From the NCBI RefSeq assembly GCF_010548375.1, contig NZ_JAAGLY010000004.1, forward strand, positions 186,001 through 250,000: DNA of 64,000 bases. Direction: 5' to 3'. Under the pieces are notes generated by a model that worked only from the letters and a program-made list of their open reading frames with translations, made no database searches and was not told the origin of the DNA. Both the position numbers and the translations under genes were made by a program. Shown here in pieces: positions 25,181 through 34,988 of the stretch (positions are counted from its first letter, which is position 1; each line of letters starts with the position of its first letter). Source of the stretch: Streptomyces sp. SID13726 (GTDB lineage Bacteria; Actinomycetota; Actinomycetes; Streptomycetales; Streptomycetaceae).

Positions 25181-26488
25181 GTGTCCGCACCCCACAAGAA
25201 GACCGCCGGGCGATCCCTGCTGGTCACCTCCGCCGCCGCTCTGTCGTCCCTCGCGCTGACCACGCCCGTCGCGTTCGCGGCCCCCAGTCCGTCGCCGAGC
25301 ACCAGTCCCTCGGCCACTCCCCCGGCGAACATGTCGAAGGTGGGCGGCGCGCGGCTCGGCCAGGCGGGCACGCAGGTCAATCTCGCGAACGGCGTGCCGG
25401 TACTGCCCAAGGACATCACCGCGCGCTCCTGGATCGTCACCGACGCCGAGTCAGGTGACGTGCTCGCCTCGCACAACGCGCACTGGCGGCTGCCTCCGGC
25501 GAGCACCATGAAGATGCTCTTCGCGGACACCGTGCTGCCGAAGTTCGCCAAGACCGAGACACACAAGGTCGTCCCCTCCGACCTCGCGGGCATGGGCGCC
25601 GGCTCCAGCCTGGTCGGCATAAAGGAGGGCGAGACATACACCGTGCACGACCTGTGGCTCGGGGTGTTCCTGCGCTCCGGCAACGACGCCGTGCACGTCC
25701 TGTCGGCGATGAACAAGGGCGTCGCCAAGACGGTCACGGAGATGAACGAGCACGCCGAGGAGCTCCAGGCCCTCGACACGCACGTGGTCAGCCCGGACGG
25801 CTACGACGCCCCCGGGCAGGTCTCCTCCGCCTACGACCTGACCCTGTTCGCGCGCTCCGGGCTCCAGAAGAAGGACTTCCGCGAGTACTGCTCCACGGTC
25901 ACCGCGAAGTTCCCGGGCGAGACGAAGAAGGACAAGAAGGGCAAGACCGTCCGCAAGCCCTTCGAGATCCAGAACACCAACCGGCTGCTGAGCGGCGACT
26001 ACGACATCTCGCAGTACCCGGGCATCGCGGGCGTCAAGAACGGCAACACCACCAACGCCGGTTCGACCTTCACCGGGGTCGCCGAGCGCAATGGCCGGGT
26101 GCTGCTCGTGACCGTGATGAACCCCTCCAAGGAAGAGCACAACGAGGTCTACAAGGAGACCGCGAAGCTCTTCGACTGGGGCTTCAAGGCGGCCGGCAAG
26201 GTGGAGCCGGTGGGTGAGCTGGTGCCGCCCAAGGGCGCCGATCGGGCCAGTGCCCAGCCGGGTGCCTCCGGTGAGGCGGGCGAGGGGGGGGGCGGCTCCG
26301 GCGGCTCGGGGGCGGGGTCTTCGGCGAAGCCGGTGGCGTCCTCGACGGCGAACGGCGGCTCCGGCGGCGTCGGGACCGCGCTCGCCGTCACCGGCGGCCT
26401 CCTGGTGCTGCTCGCGGGCGCCGCGTTCCTCGTCAACCGCCGTTGGCCGCTGCCGGATCTGGTACGTCGTCGCTCGACTCGTCAGTGA
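25181..26488 (+). CDS. D-alanyl-D-alanine carboxypeptidase (S11, DacA type)
   Basis: 435 aa from GTG 25181, the start that gives a clean signal peptide cut near residue 34. The penicillin-binding motifs are S108-TM-K111 (PASTMK), SGN at 166-168 and, in place of the usual KTG, K286-N-G (GVKNGNTT). It trims the terminal D-Ala from peptidoglycan stem peptides on the outer face of the membrane and limits cross-linking. After the catalytic domain come a Gly/Ser/Ala-rich linker and a single TM (about 403-425) with a basic tail, so it is membrane-tethered. Its 3' end overlaps the convergent YihY gene by 56 bases. Confidence 0.92.
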   Translation: MSAPHKKTAGRSLLVTSAAALSSLALTTPVAFAAPSPSPSTSPSATPPANMSKVGGARLGQAGTQVNLANGVPVLPKDITARSWIVTDAESGDVLASHNAHWRLPPASTMKMLFADTVLPKFAKTETHKVVPSDLAGMGAGSSLVGIKEGETYTVHDLWLGVFLRSGNDAVHVLSAMNKGVAKTVTEMNEHAEELQALDTHVVSPDGYDAPGQVSSAYDLTLFARSGLQKKDFREYCSTVTAKFPGETKKDKKGKTVRKPFEIQNTNRLLSGDYDISQYPGIAGVKNGNTTNAGSTFTGVAERNGRVLLVTVMNPSKEEHNEVYKETAKLFDWGFKAAGKVEPVGELVPPKGADRASAQPGASGEAGEGGGGSGGSGAGSSAKPVASSTANGGSGGVGTALAVTGGLLVLLAGAAFLVNRRWPLPDLVRRRSTRQ

Positions 26489-27344
26489 GTTCCTGCTCCT
26501 TGCTCCCCGTCGCCGTCCAGGCGGAGCAGAACAGCACCAGTTTCGCCGTGAAGTTGATCCACAGCAGCAGGGCGACGGGGACGCCGAACGCGCCGTACAT
26601 GCTCTTCGTCGCGACGCCCTGCATGTAGCCGCTCAGCAGCAGCTTCAGCAGTTCGAAGCCGACCGCGCCGATCAGCGCGGCGACGACCAGCCGGTGACGC
26701 CTCGGCTCGACGCCGGGCAGCAGGGTCAGGACGTACAGCAGGAGCAGGAAGTCGGCGAGTACGGCGATGGCGAACGCGGCGATCCGCAGCAGGACGCGGC
26801 CCGCGCCGCCCTCCTGGAGGCCGAGTTCGCCGCCGATCCTGTCGACCAGCGCCGAGGCGACGGTGGAGATGGCGAGGGTGACCAGGACCGCGCCGCCGAG
26901 GCCGATCAGGATGCCCAGGTCCTTGCCCTTGCGCAGGACCGCGTTCTCCTCCTCGTCGGGCAGCTCCCACACCGCGCGCAGGCACTCGCGCATGGAGCCG
27001 GCCCAGCCGATGCCGGTGAACAGCAGGGCGGCACCGGCGATGAGGCCGATGGTGCCGGCGTTCTGGACCAGGTCGTGGATGTTCAACTGCTCGGAGATGC
27101 CGGGCACCTGGTCGGCGATCTTCTCCTGGAGCTCGTTCTGCTGCTCGGTGCTGAGCGTGGCCGCGGCGACGGCGGCGGCCACGGTGAGCAGCGGGAACAG
27201 CGCGACGAAGCTGGTGAACGTCATCGCCGCCGCCAGCCTGGTCCACTTCACGCGGTCCAGTCGCTCGTACGACCGCCACGCGTGCGTGGCCGTCAGGCGC
27301 ACCCAGAGGGGCCCGACGACGGGGAGTCTCTTCAGCCAGTCCAT
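26433..27344 (-). CDS. YihY/BrkB family inner membrane protein
   Basis: 303 aa with six hydrophobic helices. The family pattern is present: RLAAAMTFTSFVALFPLLTV, then LFTGIGWAGSMRECLRAVWEL, and FGVPVALLLWINFTAKLVLFCSAWT. The family was once called ribonuclease BN in error; its role is unknown, perhaps in envelope transport. The C-terminus is an acidic tail read from bases that also encode the end of the carboxypeptidase on the other strand (56-base overlap). Confidence 0.92.
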   Translation of the reverse strand: MDWLKRLPVVGPLWVRLTATHAWRSYERLDRVKWTRLAAAMTFTSFVALFPLLTVAAAVAAATLSTEQQNELQEKIADQVPGISEQLNIHDLVQNAGTIGLIAGAALLFTGIGWAGSMRECLRAVWELPDEEENAVLRKGKDLGILIGLGGAVLVTLAISTVASALVDRIGGELGLQEGGAGRVLLRIAAFAIAVLADFLLLLYVLTLLPGVEPRRHRLVVAALIGAVGFELLKLLLSGYMQGVATKSMYGAFGVPVALLLWINFTAKLVLFCSAWTATGSKEQELTDESSDDVPDPAAANGG

Positions 27345-27441
27345 GATCGGATCTTGCCCTCCGTGCGGAAGACCGATGTACGGGTACCCCGAAAACCCGG
27401 GGTGGTGGCGTAGGCCGTGCCGACGGGTTCGCGGTGACCTG

Positions 27442-28422
27442 CTACCACTGGGCCACCGCCAGGCCGTACATCGCGAGCCAGGTCAGCACGATGAGGGCGA
27501 GGGCGCGGTCGCGCAGGAGGACGTCCTCGGGTTCGCCCGCGGTGCCTCGGTCGGCGAAGACGGCGTAGCGCAGGATCGCGAGGATGAAGGCGACCATGGA
27601 GAGCTGCCGCCAGGGCAGCGGGCACGCGGGCGTGTCGTGGTCCGCTTCGAGGGCCCAGAGGCAGTAGCCGAGCACGGCGACACCGGCCGCAAGCTGCCAG
27701 ACGAAGCGGAGGTAGCCGGTGGTGTACTCGGTGAGCAACGCGCGCGTGGCGCCCGCTTTCCCGGCCATCTGGACGGCTTCGGAGTACCGCTTGGCCGACA
27801 CCATGAACAGCGCACCGAACCCGGTCGTGATCAGGAACCAGCGCGAGAGCGGAATGCCGAGCGCAAGCCCGCCCGCGGTGGCGCGCATCAGGAAGCCGGT
27901 CGTGACGACGACCAGGTCGACGACGAGGACGTGCTTGAGGCTGACGCAGTAGGCCAGTTGCATGCCGATGTACGCCGCGAGGAGCGCCGCGACGACCGGG
28001 GAGGCCAGCCAGAGCGCGGCGGCCGGTGCCAGGACGCCCAGAGCGCCGCCGACGGCGTACGCGACGGGGACGGGGACCTGTCCGGCGGCGACGGGGCGGT
28101 GGCGCTTGACGGGGTGGGCGCGGTCGGCGTGGACGTCGCGCGCGTCGTTGATCAGGTAGACGGCGGCGGCGCAGGCCGTGAACAGGGCGAAGACGAGGGC
28201 GAGTCGGGTGAGGGCGTGCGGGTCGAAGAGCCGGCCCGCGGCGGCGGGGGCGGCGATGACCAGGACGTTCTTGACCCACTGCTTGGGGCGGGCGGTCCTG
28301 AGCAGGCCCTGGAGGACGCCGGTGAGGGTGCCGGGCGCCGGTGGCGGGGTGGGGCGGGGAGGTGTGCGCTGTTCCAGGAGGGCGGGGCGGGCGTTGTTGG
28401 TGAGGGGCGCTGTCTCCGTCAT
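27442..28422 (-). CDS. ubiA: decaprenyl-phosphate phosphoribosyltransferase (UbiA family)
   Basis: 326-aa polytopic membrane enzyme expected to transfer 5-phosphoribose from PRPP to polyprenyl phosphate, the first committed step to decaprenyl-phosphoryl-arabinose. The first UbiA Asp motif reads LINDARDVHADRAHPVKRHR, which is typical of the DPPR synthase subgroup. The second polar motif is in the loop with SAKRYSEAVQM. About nine hydrophobic helices follow. The ATG at 28422 has AGGAGG upstream and overlaps the PAP2 stop as ATGA. The dprE1/dprE2 pair lies divergently about 1 kb away, completing the pathway. Confidence 0.9.
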   Translation of the reverse strand: MTETAPLTNNARPALLEQRTPPRPTPPPAPGTLTGVLQGLLRTARPKQWVKNVLVIAAPAAAGRLFDPHALTRLALVFALFTACAAAVYLINDARDVHADRAHPVKRHRPVAAGQVPVPVAYAVGGALGVLAPAAALWLASPVVAALLAAYIGMQLAYCVSLKHVLVVDLVVVTTGFLMRATAGGLALGIPLSRWFLITTGFGALFMVSAKRYSEAVQMAGKAGATRALLTEYTTGYLRFVWQLAAGVAVLGYCLWALEADHDTPACPLPWRQLSMVAFILAILRYAVFADRGTAGEPEDVLLRDRALALIVLTWLAMYGLAVAQW

Positions 28423-29030
28423 GCGCGCCTCCTGTCGTCCCGTACTGCGTCGGCCGTCGAGTGCTGTACGTCGCCGGTCGTCCGGCGCCTTACGCCATCG
28501 GTCGTCCGGCGCCCTACGCCATCGGTCGTCCAGTGCTGCATGTCGTCGGTCATCCAGCGCGCTCCCACACGCGCGGTGAGCGCGCCAAGGGCCGCGCCCG
28601 CGACGACGTCCGACGGGTAGTGGACGCCGACGACCAGACGGGAGAGGCACATCGCGGCGGCGAGCGGCGGGACCACGCGCGCGCCGAGCGTGCCGTAGGC
28701 GACGGCCGCCGCGGCGGCGGAGGTCGCGTGGGAGCTCGGGAAGGAGTGCCGACCCGCCGTGCGCACCAGGGGCTCGACATGCGCGGGGCGGGGGCGCCGC
28801 ACCACCCTTTTCACGCCCATGCTCACGAGGTGCGCGCCAGCGGTGAGCGCCGTACCGCGCAACCAGGCACCGCGCCGCGCGCCGTCCACGGCGGCTCCTG
28901 CGAGCCCCGCCGCGAGCCACAGCGCACCGTGTTCACCGGCCCGGGACAGGGCGCGCGCGGCCCCGGCGACGTACGGCTCGCCGCCGTACGCCCGGAGTGC
29001 CGAGAGAAGCTGGTGGTCCATGCGATCCAT
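28419..29030 (-). CDS. PAP2 family phosphatase, candidate decaprenyl-phosphoribose 5'-phosphatase
   Basis: 203 aa. The three PAP2 active-site motifs are complete: KRVVRRPRP, PSSHAT and SRLVVGVHYPSDV. Placement before the UbiA gene (ATGA overlap) matches the mycobacterial Rv3807c-Rv3806c pair, so it probably removes the 5-phosphate from decaprenyl-phosphoryl-5-phosphoribose in the membrane. After the last helix the protein carries a hydrophilic tail of about 45 residues built from four 8-residue units of the type TTDGVxRR, encoded by 24-bp tandem repeats. That tail is not part of the usual family. Confidence 0.85.
   Translation of the reverse strand: MDRMDHQLLSALRAYGGEPYVAGAARALSRAGEHGALWLAAGLAGAAVDGARRGAWLRGTALTAGAHLVSMGVKRVVRRPRPAHVEPLVRTAGRHSFPSSHATSAAAAAVAYGTLGARVVPPLAAAMCLSRLVVGVHYPSDVVAGAALGALTARVGARWMTDDMQHWTTDGVGRRTTDGVRRRTTGDVQHSTADAVRDDRRRA
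28461..28556 (-). repeat. four 24-bp in-frame tandem repeats in the PAP2 gene
   Basis: Units at 28461-28484, 28485-28508, 28509-28532 and 28533-28556, related to GCGCCCTACGCCATCGGTCG plus TCCG. The length is a multiple of three, so the repeat adds eight residues per copy to the C-terminal tail of the phosphatase. The middle copies are nearly identical and the outer ones more diverged. Confidence 0.9.
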
Positions 29031-29163
29031 GGGGACTCACTGTTCACGGCGGCGTGACGGGATCTCCGCCCATATTGAGCGACATCCCATTAATCACCCA
29101 TTTCGGGGAGAGTGAGGATGTTTCAAAACTAATCGTGATCAAAGCGGCGATACGGTCACGGGC

Positions 29164-30519
29164 ATGTCTGCCGACACCGTTCCCGTCACCGGATGGGGCC
29201 GCACCGCGCCCACAGCGGCCCGTCTGATCCGTCCACGGAGCTACGAGGAGGCCGTGGCAGCCGTCCGGGGCTGCGGGGGCCGCGGCGGCATCCCCAGGGG
29301 CCTGGGGCGGGCGTACGGGGACGCGGCGCAGAACGCGGGCGGCGCGGTGTTCGACATGACCGGCCTGGACCGGCTGCACGTCGTCGACGCGGACAACGGG
29401 ATCGTGCTGTGCGACGCGGGCGTCTCCCTGCACCGGCTGATGGAGGTGCTGCTGCCGCTCGGCTGGTTCGTGCCGGTGACGCCCGGCACCCGCCATGTCA
29501 CCGTCGGCGGGGCGATCGGCGCGGACATCCACGGCAAGAACCACCATGGGTCCGGCTCCTTCTCCCGCCATGTGCTGTCCTTCGAACTCCTCACCGCCGA
29601 CGGCGAGATCCGCACCGTGGGCCGCGGCACGCCGCTGTTCGACGCGACCTGCGGAGGCATGGGACTCACCGGGATGATCCTCACCGCGACGGTCCAGCTG
29701 CTGCCGGTCGAGACGTCGCTGATGTCGGTCGACACGGAACGAGCGCGTGACCTCGACGATCTGATGGCCCGTCTGAAGGCCGGCGACCACCGGTACCGGT
29801 ACTCGGTCGCCTGGATCGACCTGACGGCACGCGGGGCCGCGACGGGACGGGCGGTGCTGACGCGGGGGGACCACGCACCGCTGGACGCGCTCAAGGGCGG
29901 CACGCGTGCGCGCGGGAACCCGTTGGCGTTCCGGACCCGGCAGTTCCCCGCCCCGCCCGCGCTCCTTCCCGAGGGGCTCGTCAACCGCACGACCGTGGGG
30001 CTGTTCAACGAGCTCTGGTACCGGAAGGCGCCCCACGCGCGTACCGGCCGACTCCAGCGGATCTCCGCGTTCTTCCACCCCCTGGACGGCGTGCCGCACT
30101 GGAACCGGGTCTACGGCCGCGGCGGCTTCGTGCAGTACCAGTTCGTCGTCGGGTACGGCCACGAGGAAGCCCTGCACCGGATCGTGCGGCGGGTGGCGGA
30201 GCACCGGTGCCCGTCCTTCCTCGCCGTCCTCAAGCGGTTCGGGGACGCCGACCCTGGCTGGCTCTCCTTCCCGGTGCCCGGCTGGACCCTCGCCCTGGAC
30301 GTCCCGGCCGCGCTGCCCGGCCTCGGCGCTCTCCTCGACGAACTGGACGAGGAGGTCGCCGCGGCCGGCGGGCGGGTCTACCTCGCCAAGGACTCGCGGC
30401 TGCGGCCGGAGCTGGTGGCCGCGATGTACCCGCGGCTCGACGACTTCCGTGCGCTGCGCGCGGAGCTGGACCCGCGCGGGGTGTTCGTGTCCGACCTGGC
30501 CCGCCGACTCAACCTCTAG
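29164..30519 (+). CDS. dprE1: decaprenylphosphoryl-beta-D-ribose oxidase DprE1
   Basis: 451-aa FAD-dependent oxidase that makes the 2-keto intermediate when decaprenyl-phosphoryl-ribose is epimerised to the arabinose form. The N-terminal FAD_binding_4 domain has RGLGRAYGDAAQN, TVGGAIGADIHGKNHHGSGS and CGGMGLTG. The C-terminal substrate domain ends with AKDSRLRPELVAAMYPRLDD, holding the catalytic Lys of AKDSR, and FVSDLARRLNL. Where mycobacterial DprE1 has the benzothiazinone-reactive Cys in NICVDFP, this protein reads TLALDVP, with Ala. It is divergent from the PAP2/UbiA pair and followed after 19 bases by dprE2. Confidence 0.93.
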   Translation: MSADTVPVTGWGRTAPTAARLIRPRSYEEAVAAVRGCGGRGGIPRGLGRAYGDAAQNAGGAVFDMTGLDRLHVVDADNGIVLCDAGVSLHRLMEVLLPLGWFVPVTPGTRHVTVGGAIGADIHGKNHHGSGSFSRHVLSFELLTADGEIRTVGRGTPLFDATCGGMGLTGMILTATVQLLPVETSLMSVDTERARDLDDLMARLKAGDHRYRYSVAWIDLTARGAATGRAVLTRGDHAPLDALKGGTRARGNPLAFRTRQFPAPPALLPEGLVNRTTVGLFNELWYRKAPHARTGRLQRISAFFHPLDGVPHWNRVYGRGGFVQYQFVVGYGHEEALHRIVRRVAEHRCPSFLAVLKRFGDADPGWLSFPVPGWTLALDVPAALPGLGALLDELDEEVAAAGGRVYLAKDSRLRPELVAAMYPRLDDFRALRAELDPRGVFVSDLARRLNL

Positions 30520-30538
30520 ATCACCCCAGGAGCTGCTC

Positions 30539-31294
30539 GTGAAGGACGCCTTCGGCATCCCCCAGTCCCTGCTCGTCCTCGGCGGCACGTCCGAGATCGC
30601 GCTGGCCACCGCCCGCCGCCTCGTCGTCCGCCGCACCCGCACGGTGTGGCTGGCGGGGCGCCCCTGCCCCGCTCTGGAGACGGCCGCCGCGGAACTGCGC
30701 GCCCTGGGGGCGGACGTGCACACCGTCGCCTTCGACGCGCTGGACCCCGAATCCCACGAGGCCGTGCTCGGCAAGGTCTTCGCCGAGGGCGACATCGACA
30801 TGGTGCTGATGGCCTTCGGGATCCTCGGCGACCAGGCCCACGACGAGCGCGAGCCGGTCGCCGCGGTGCGGGTCGCCCAGACCAACTACACGGGCGCCGT
30901 CTCGGCCGGACTGGTCTCCGCGCGCGCGTTGCAGGCCCAGGGGCACGGCTCGCTGGTCGTGCTCTCCTCCGTCGCCGGTGAGCGCGCCCGCCGCGCCAAC
31001 TTCATCTACGGCTCCAGCAAGGCAGGCCTCGACGCCTTCGCACAGGGCCTCGGCGACGCCCTGCACGGCACCGGTGTGCACGTCATGGTCGTACGCCCCG
31101 GGTTCGTACGGTCGAGGATGACGGCCGGACTGGAGGAGGCACCCCTCGCGACCACTCCGGAGGCCGTCGCGACGGCGATCGAGCTGGGGCTGCGACGGCG
31201 CTCCGAGACGGTGTGGGTGCCGGGGGCGCTGCGGGTGGTCATGTCGGCGGTGCGGCATGTGCCGCGGGGGCTGTTCCGGCGGCTGCCGCTGTGA
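30539..31294 (+). CDS. dprE2: decaprenylphosphoryl-2-keto-ribose reductase DprE2 (SDR)
   Basis: 251-aa short-chain dehydrogenase, the NADH-dependent second half of the epimerase. The start GTG 30539 has GGAG six bases upstream. The nucleotide-binding motif is VLGGTSEIALATARRL, NYTGAVSAG and LSSVAGERARRANFIYGSSKAG hold the Ser-Tyr-Lys triad, and VVRPGFVRSRMT follows. It lies 19 bases after dprE1. Immediately after its stop are the four 22-bp repeats. Confidence 0.93.
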   Translation: MKDAFGIPQSLLVLGGTSEIALATARRLVVRRTRTVWLAGRPCPALETAAAELRALGADVHTVAFDALDPESHEAVLGKVFAEGDIDMVLMAFGILGDQAHDEREPVAAVRVAQTNYTGAVSAGLVSARALQAQGHGSLVVLSSVAGERARRANFIYGSSKAGLDAFAQGLGDALHGTGVHVMVVRPGFVRSRMTAGLEEAPLATTPEAVATAIELGLRRRSETVWVPGALRVVMSAVRHVPRGLFRRLPL

Positions 31295-31308
31295 CGTGTG
31301 ACGGCGGC

Positions 31309-31396
31309 CCGCTGTAACTATCGGTACAAGGAGCTGTAACTACAGGTACGGCGAGCTGTGATTGCAGGTACGGCGGCCTGTAACTACAGGTACAGA
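31309..31396. repeat. four 22-bp tandem repeats with internal dyads
   Basis: Four contiguous units begin at 31309, 31331, 31353 and 31375. Each contains CTGTAACTACAG or a variant, an inverted repeat of CTGTA around AC, followed by a GGTAC box. Copies 2 and 4 are perfect dyads; copy 3 (CTGTGATTGCAG) has two transitions that keep G:U pairing; copy 1 is degenerate. They fill the space between the convergent dprE2 and RNA-ligase-like genes. The ligase gene ends in CAGCTGTAA, the same word in the opposite direction. Confidence 0.9.
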
Positions 31397-31410
31397 CTGC
31401 GTGGCCGCGG

Positions 31411-31995
31411 TTACAGCTGGCCCGTCGGCAGCGAACCGCGCTCCACATGCCCCGCCTGGGGCGGCACGACCGACCCGCCGAAGGTGAACTCGCGCAGCTT
31501 GCGCCACACCCCGTCGGGGCCCTGCTCGTAGAGCGCGAAGCCGGTGCACGGCCACTCGGCCTCGAACCCGGCGAGTTCGGCGAAGGCGCGGTCCATGGCC
31601 GCCTCCTCGATGCCGTGCGCCACCGTGACGTGCGGGTGGTACGGGAACTGGAGGTCGCGCGCCACCGGCCCGGAGGCGTCACGGACCTGCTTCTGGAGCC
31701 AGGTGCAGGCCTCGGCGCCCTGGACGACCTGGACGAACACGACCGGCGACAGCGGCCGGAAGGTGCCGGTGCCGGACAGCTTCATCGGGAAGGGCCGGCC
31801 GGCCGCGGCGACCTCGGTGAGGTGCGCCTCGATGGCCGGCAGCGCGGTGGCCTCGACCTCGGTCGGCGGCAGCAGGGTGACATGGGTGGGAATGCCGTGA
31901 GCCGCGGCGTCGCCGAAGCCCGCGCGCCGCTCCTGGAGCAGGCTGCCGTGAGGCTCCGGGACCGCGATCGACACGCCGATCGTTACGGTCCCCAC
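31411..31995 (-). CDS. 2'-5' RNA ligase superfamily protein
   Basis: 194 aa from GTG 31995, set by AGGAG five bases upstream. The two HxT motifs of the 2H phosphoesterase fold are H-V-T in PTHVTLLPPTE and H-V-T in YHPHVTVAHG, about 90 residues apart. Such proteins open or form 2',5' or cyclic phosphodiesters in RNA or nucleotides. The substrate here is unknown. It lies downstream of trpS on the same strand with a gap of about 180 bases. Confidence 0.88.
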   Translation of the reverse strand: MGTVTIGVSIAVPEPHGSLLQERRAGFGDAAAHGIPTHVTLLPPTEVEATALPAIEAHLTEVAAAGRPFPMKLSGTGTFRPLSPVVFVQVVQGAEACTWLQKQVRDASGPVARDLQFPYHPHVTVAHGIEEAAMDRAFAELAGFEAEWPCTGFALYEQGPDGVWRKLREFTFGGSVVPPQAGHVERGSLPTGQL

Positions 31996-32144
31996 GTCGT
32001 CTCCTGTTCGTCCCTGTCGTCCTGTCGGATTCGTTCCCAGCCGTCCGGCTATCGACTGTACGGCCACGGCTGTGCTGTGGGCAGGCGCAGGCGTAGTGAT
32101 GTGCAGCGCTCTGCCCGGTGGTGCTCGTGTGCGGTGGTACGCCT

Positions 32145-32162
32145 CGGCGGCCGGGGCCGCCG
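32145..32162 (-). terminator. possible trpS terminator hairpin
   Basis: An 18-base perfect palindrome (CGGCGGCC, GG, GGCCGCCG) lies 14 bases after the trpS stop on the minus strand. It could form a short, very stable hairpin of about 6-7 bp with a small loop. It has no T tract. Confidence 0.45.
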
Positions 32163-32176
32163 GTCCGCGGCGACGA

Positions 32177-33876
<1,700 letters not shown>

Positions 33877-33893
<17 letters not shown>

Positions 33894-34890
33894 CGGGAGG
33901 AGTCCGTACGAGGGTGAGGGCGGCCGGGGTCCTGAGGGCGCCGGAGGGCGGGGGCCGCGCGGCCGGGGCAGTTCGGGAGGCGACCGGGGTCCGGGAGCGC
34001 GGGGACGTGAGCGCGGGAGGGCGCGCGGGGGCGGTGAGTCCGGGTTGCCGGACGAGCTGCGGACGCTGGGCCGGTCCCTGGGGGGCGCCGAGGGTTCCGT
34101 GGACTCGGAGACGATGGTCGAGCGGGTGCTGGGCCAGATACTGGCCGAGCACGTGCCGGTGCCGGTGGCCGAGCCGCCGGGTGCCGGTGAGCGATTGCGG
34201 GCTGCGCGGCGGTGGGTACGAGTGCGGTGGCGTTCGCTGACCGCGACGCTGTGCGGGCTGCTGACGGTCCTCGCGCTCACGCCTCCGGTGCGGGCGGCAG
34301 TGCTGGACTGGTTCGACTTCGGCGGGGTCGAGGTGCGCCACGACCCCACGGCGGTGCCCTCTCCGGGCGCCGAGGTGCCTGGTTGCGGGCGCTCGGTGTC
34401 GTCGGCGCAGGCCGAGCGGCGGGCGGGGTTCGCGCCTCTGGTGCCGTCGGCGCTCGGCACTCCGGATGTGGTGACGGTGTCGGCGGAGCCCCGGGGCCGG
34501 TCCCTGGTGAGCCTGTGCTGGCGGGAGCGCGGGGACACGATCCGGCTCGACGAGTACTCGGCCCGACTGGACATCGGCTTCACCAAGACCGTGCGGGAGA
34601 AGCCGGAGTGGCTCTCGCTGAGCGGGGACTCCTCGGACCTCGGTGGGGTCAATGACACGGCTCTGTGGTTTCCCCGGCCGCATCTGCTGAGTTTCTGGCT
34701 GGTGGACGCGGAGGGCTCCCAGTACACGCGTGAGCAGCGCACCGCCGGGCCGACGCTGCTGTGGATGCACGGGGCGGGGGTGTCCGGCGTGCCGGATGTG
34801 ACGCTCCGGCTGGAGGGCGTGGCGTCGAAGGGGCGGGCGTTGGAGATCGCGAGGTCCCTCGGCGACCCGGCGGAGGAGTCCCCGAAATAG
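33877..34890 (+). CDS. membrane anti-sigma-like protein
   Basis: 337 aa from GTG 33877 (GGGAGAG upstream). The first 50 residues are Gly/Arg-rich and disordered, followed by a helix with LPDELRTLGRSLGG and SETMVERVLGQILAEHVP, a basic stretch (RRWVRVRWR) and one transmembrane helix near 118-138. The extracytoplasmic domain of about 195 residues has cysteines in VPGCGRSV and LVSLCWRERG and no enzyme motif. Topology and the 17-base overlap with the sigma gene point to an anti-sigma factor. The short N-terminus lacks a clear zinc-type anti-sigma HxxxCxxC motif, so this rests mostly on context. Confidence 0.65.
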
Positions 34891-34902
34891 TGCGCGCGGG
34901 GT

Positions 34903-34931
34903 GGGAACCCCGTCGGGCCGGGCGGTGTACC
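34903..34931 (+). promoter_or_regulatory. second ECF-type promoter, twin of the one at 33256
   Basis: GGGAACC (34903-34909), 15 bases, GTGTACC (34925-34931). GGGTGGGAACC and CCGGGCGGTGTACCA are identical to the first copy, and only some spacer bases differ. It lies 13 bases after the anti-sigma stop and 58 bases before the next start codon, so it would drive the two exported-protein genes under the same sigma factor. Confidence 0.78.
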
Positions 34932-34988
34932 AGAAGTGACAAGCGGCTCGCGGACGGGCCGCACGGGGATCGTCTGTTGGGGGTTCGG

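Noticed and set aside
31309-31396. The 22-bp repeats as a CRISPR array
   Set aside because: The units are contiguous without unique spacers, too short, and no cas gene is present.
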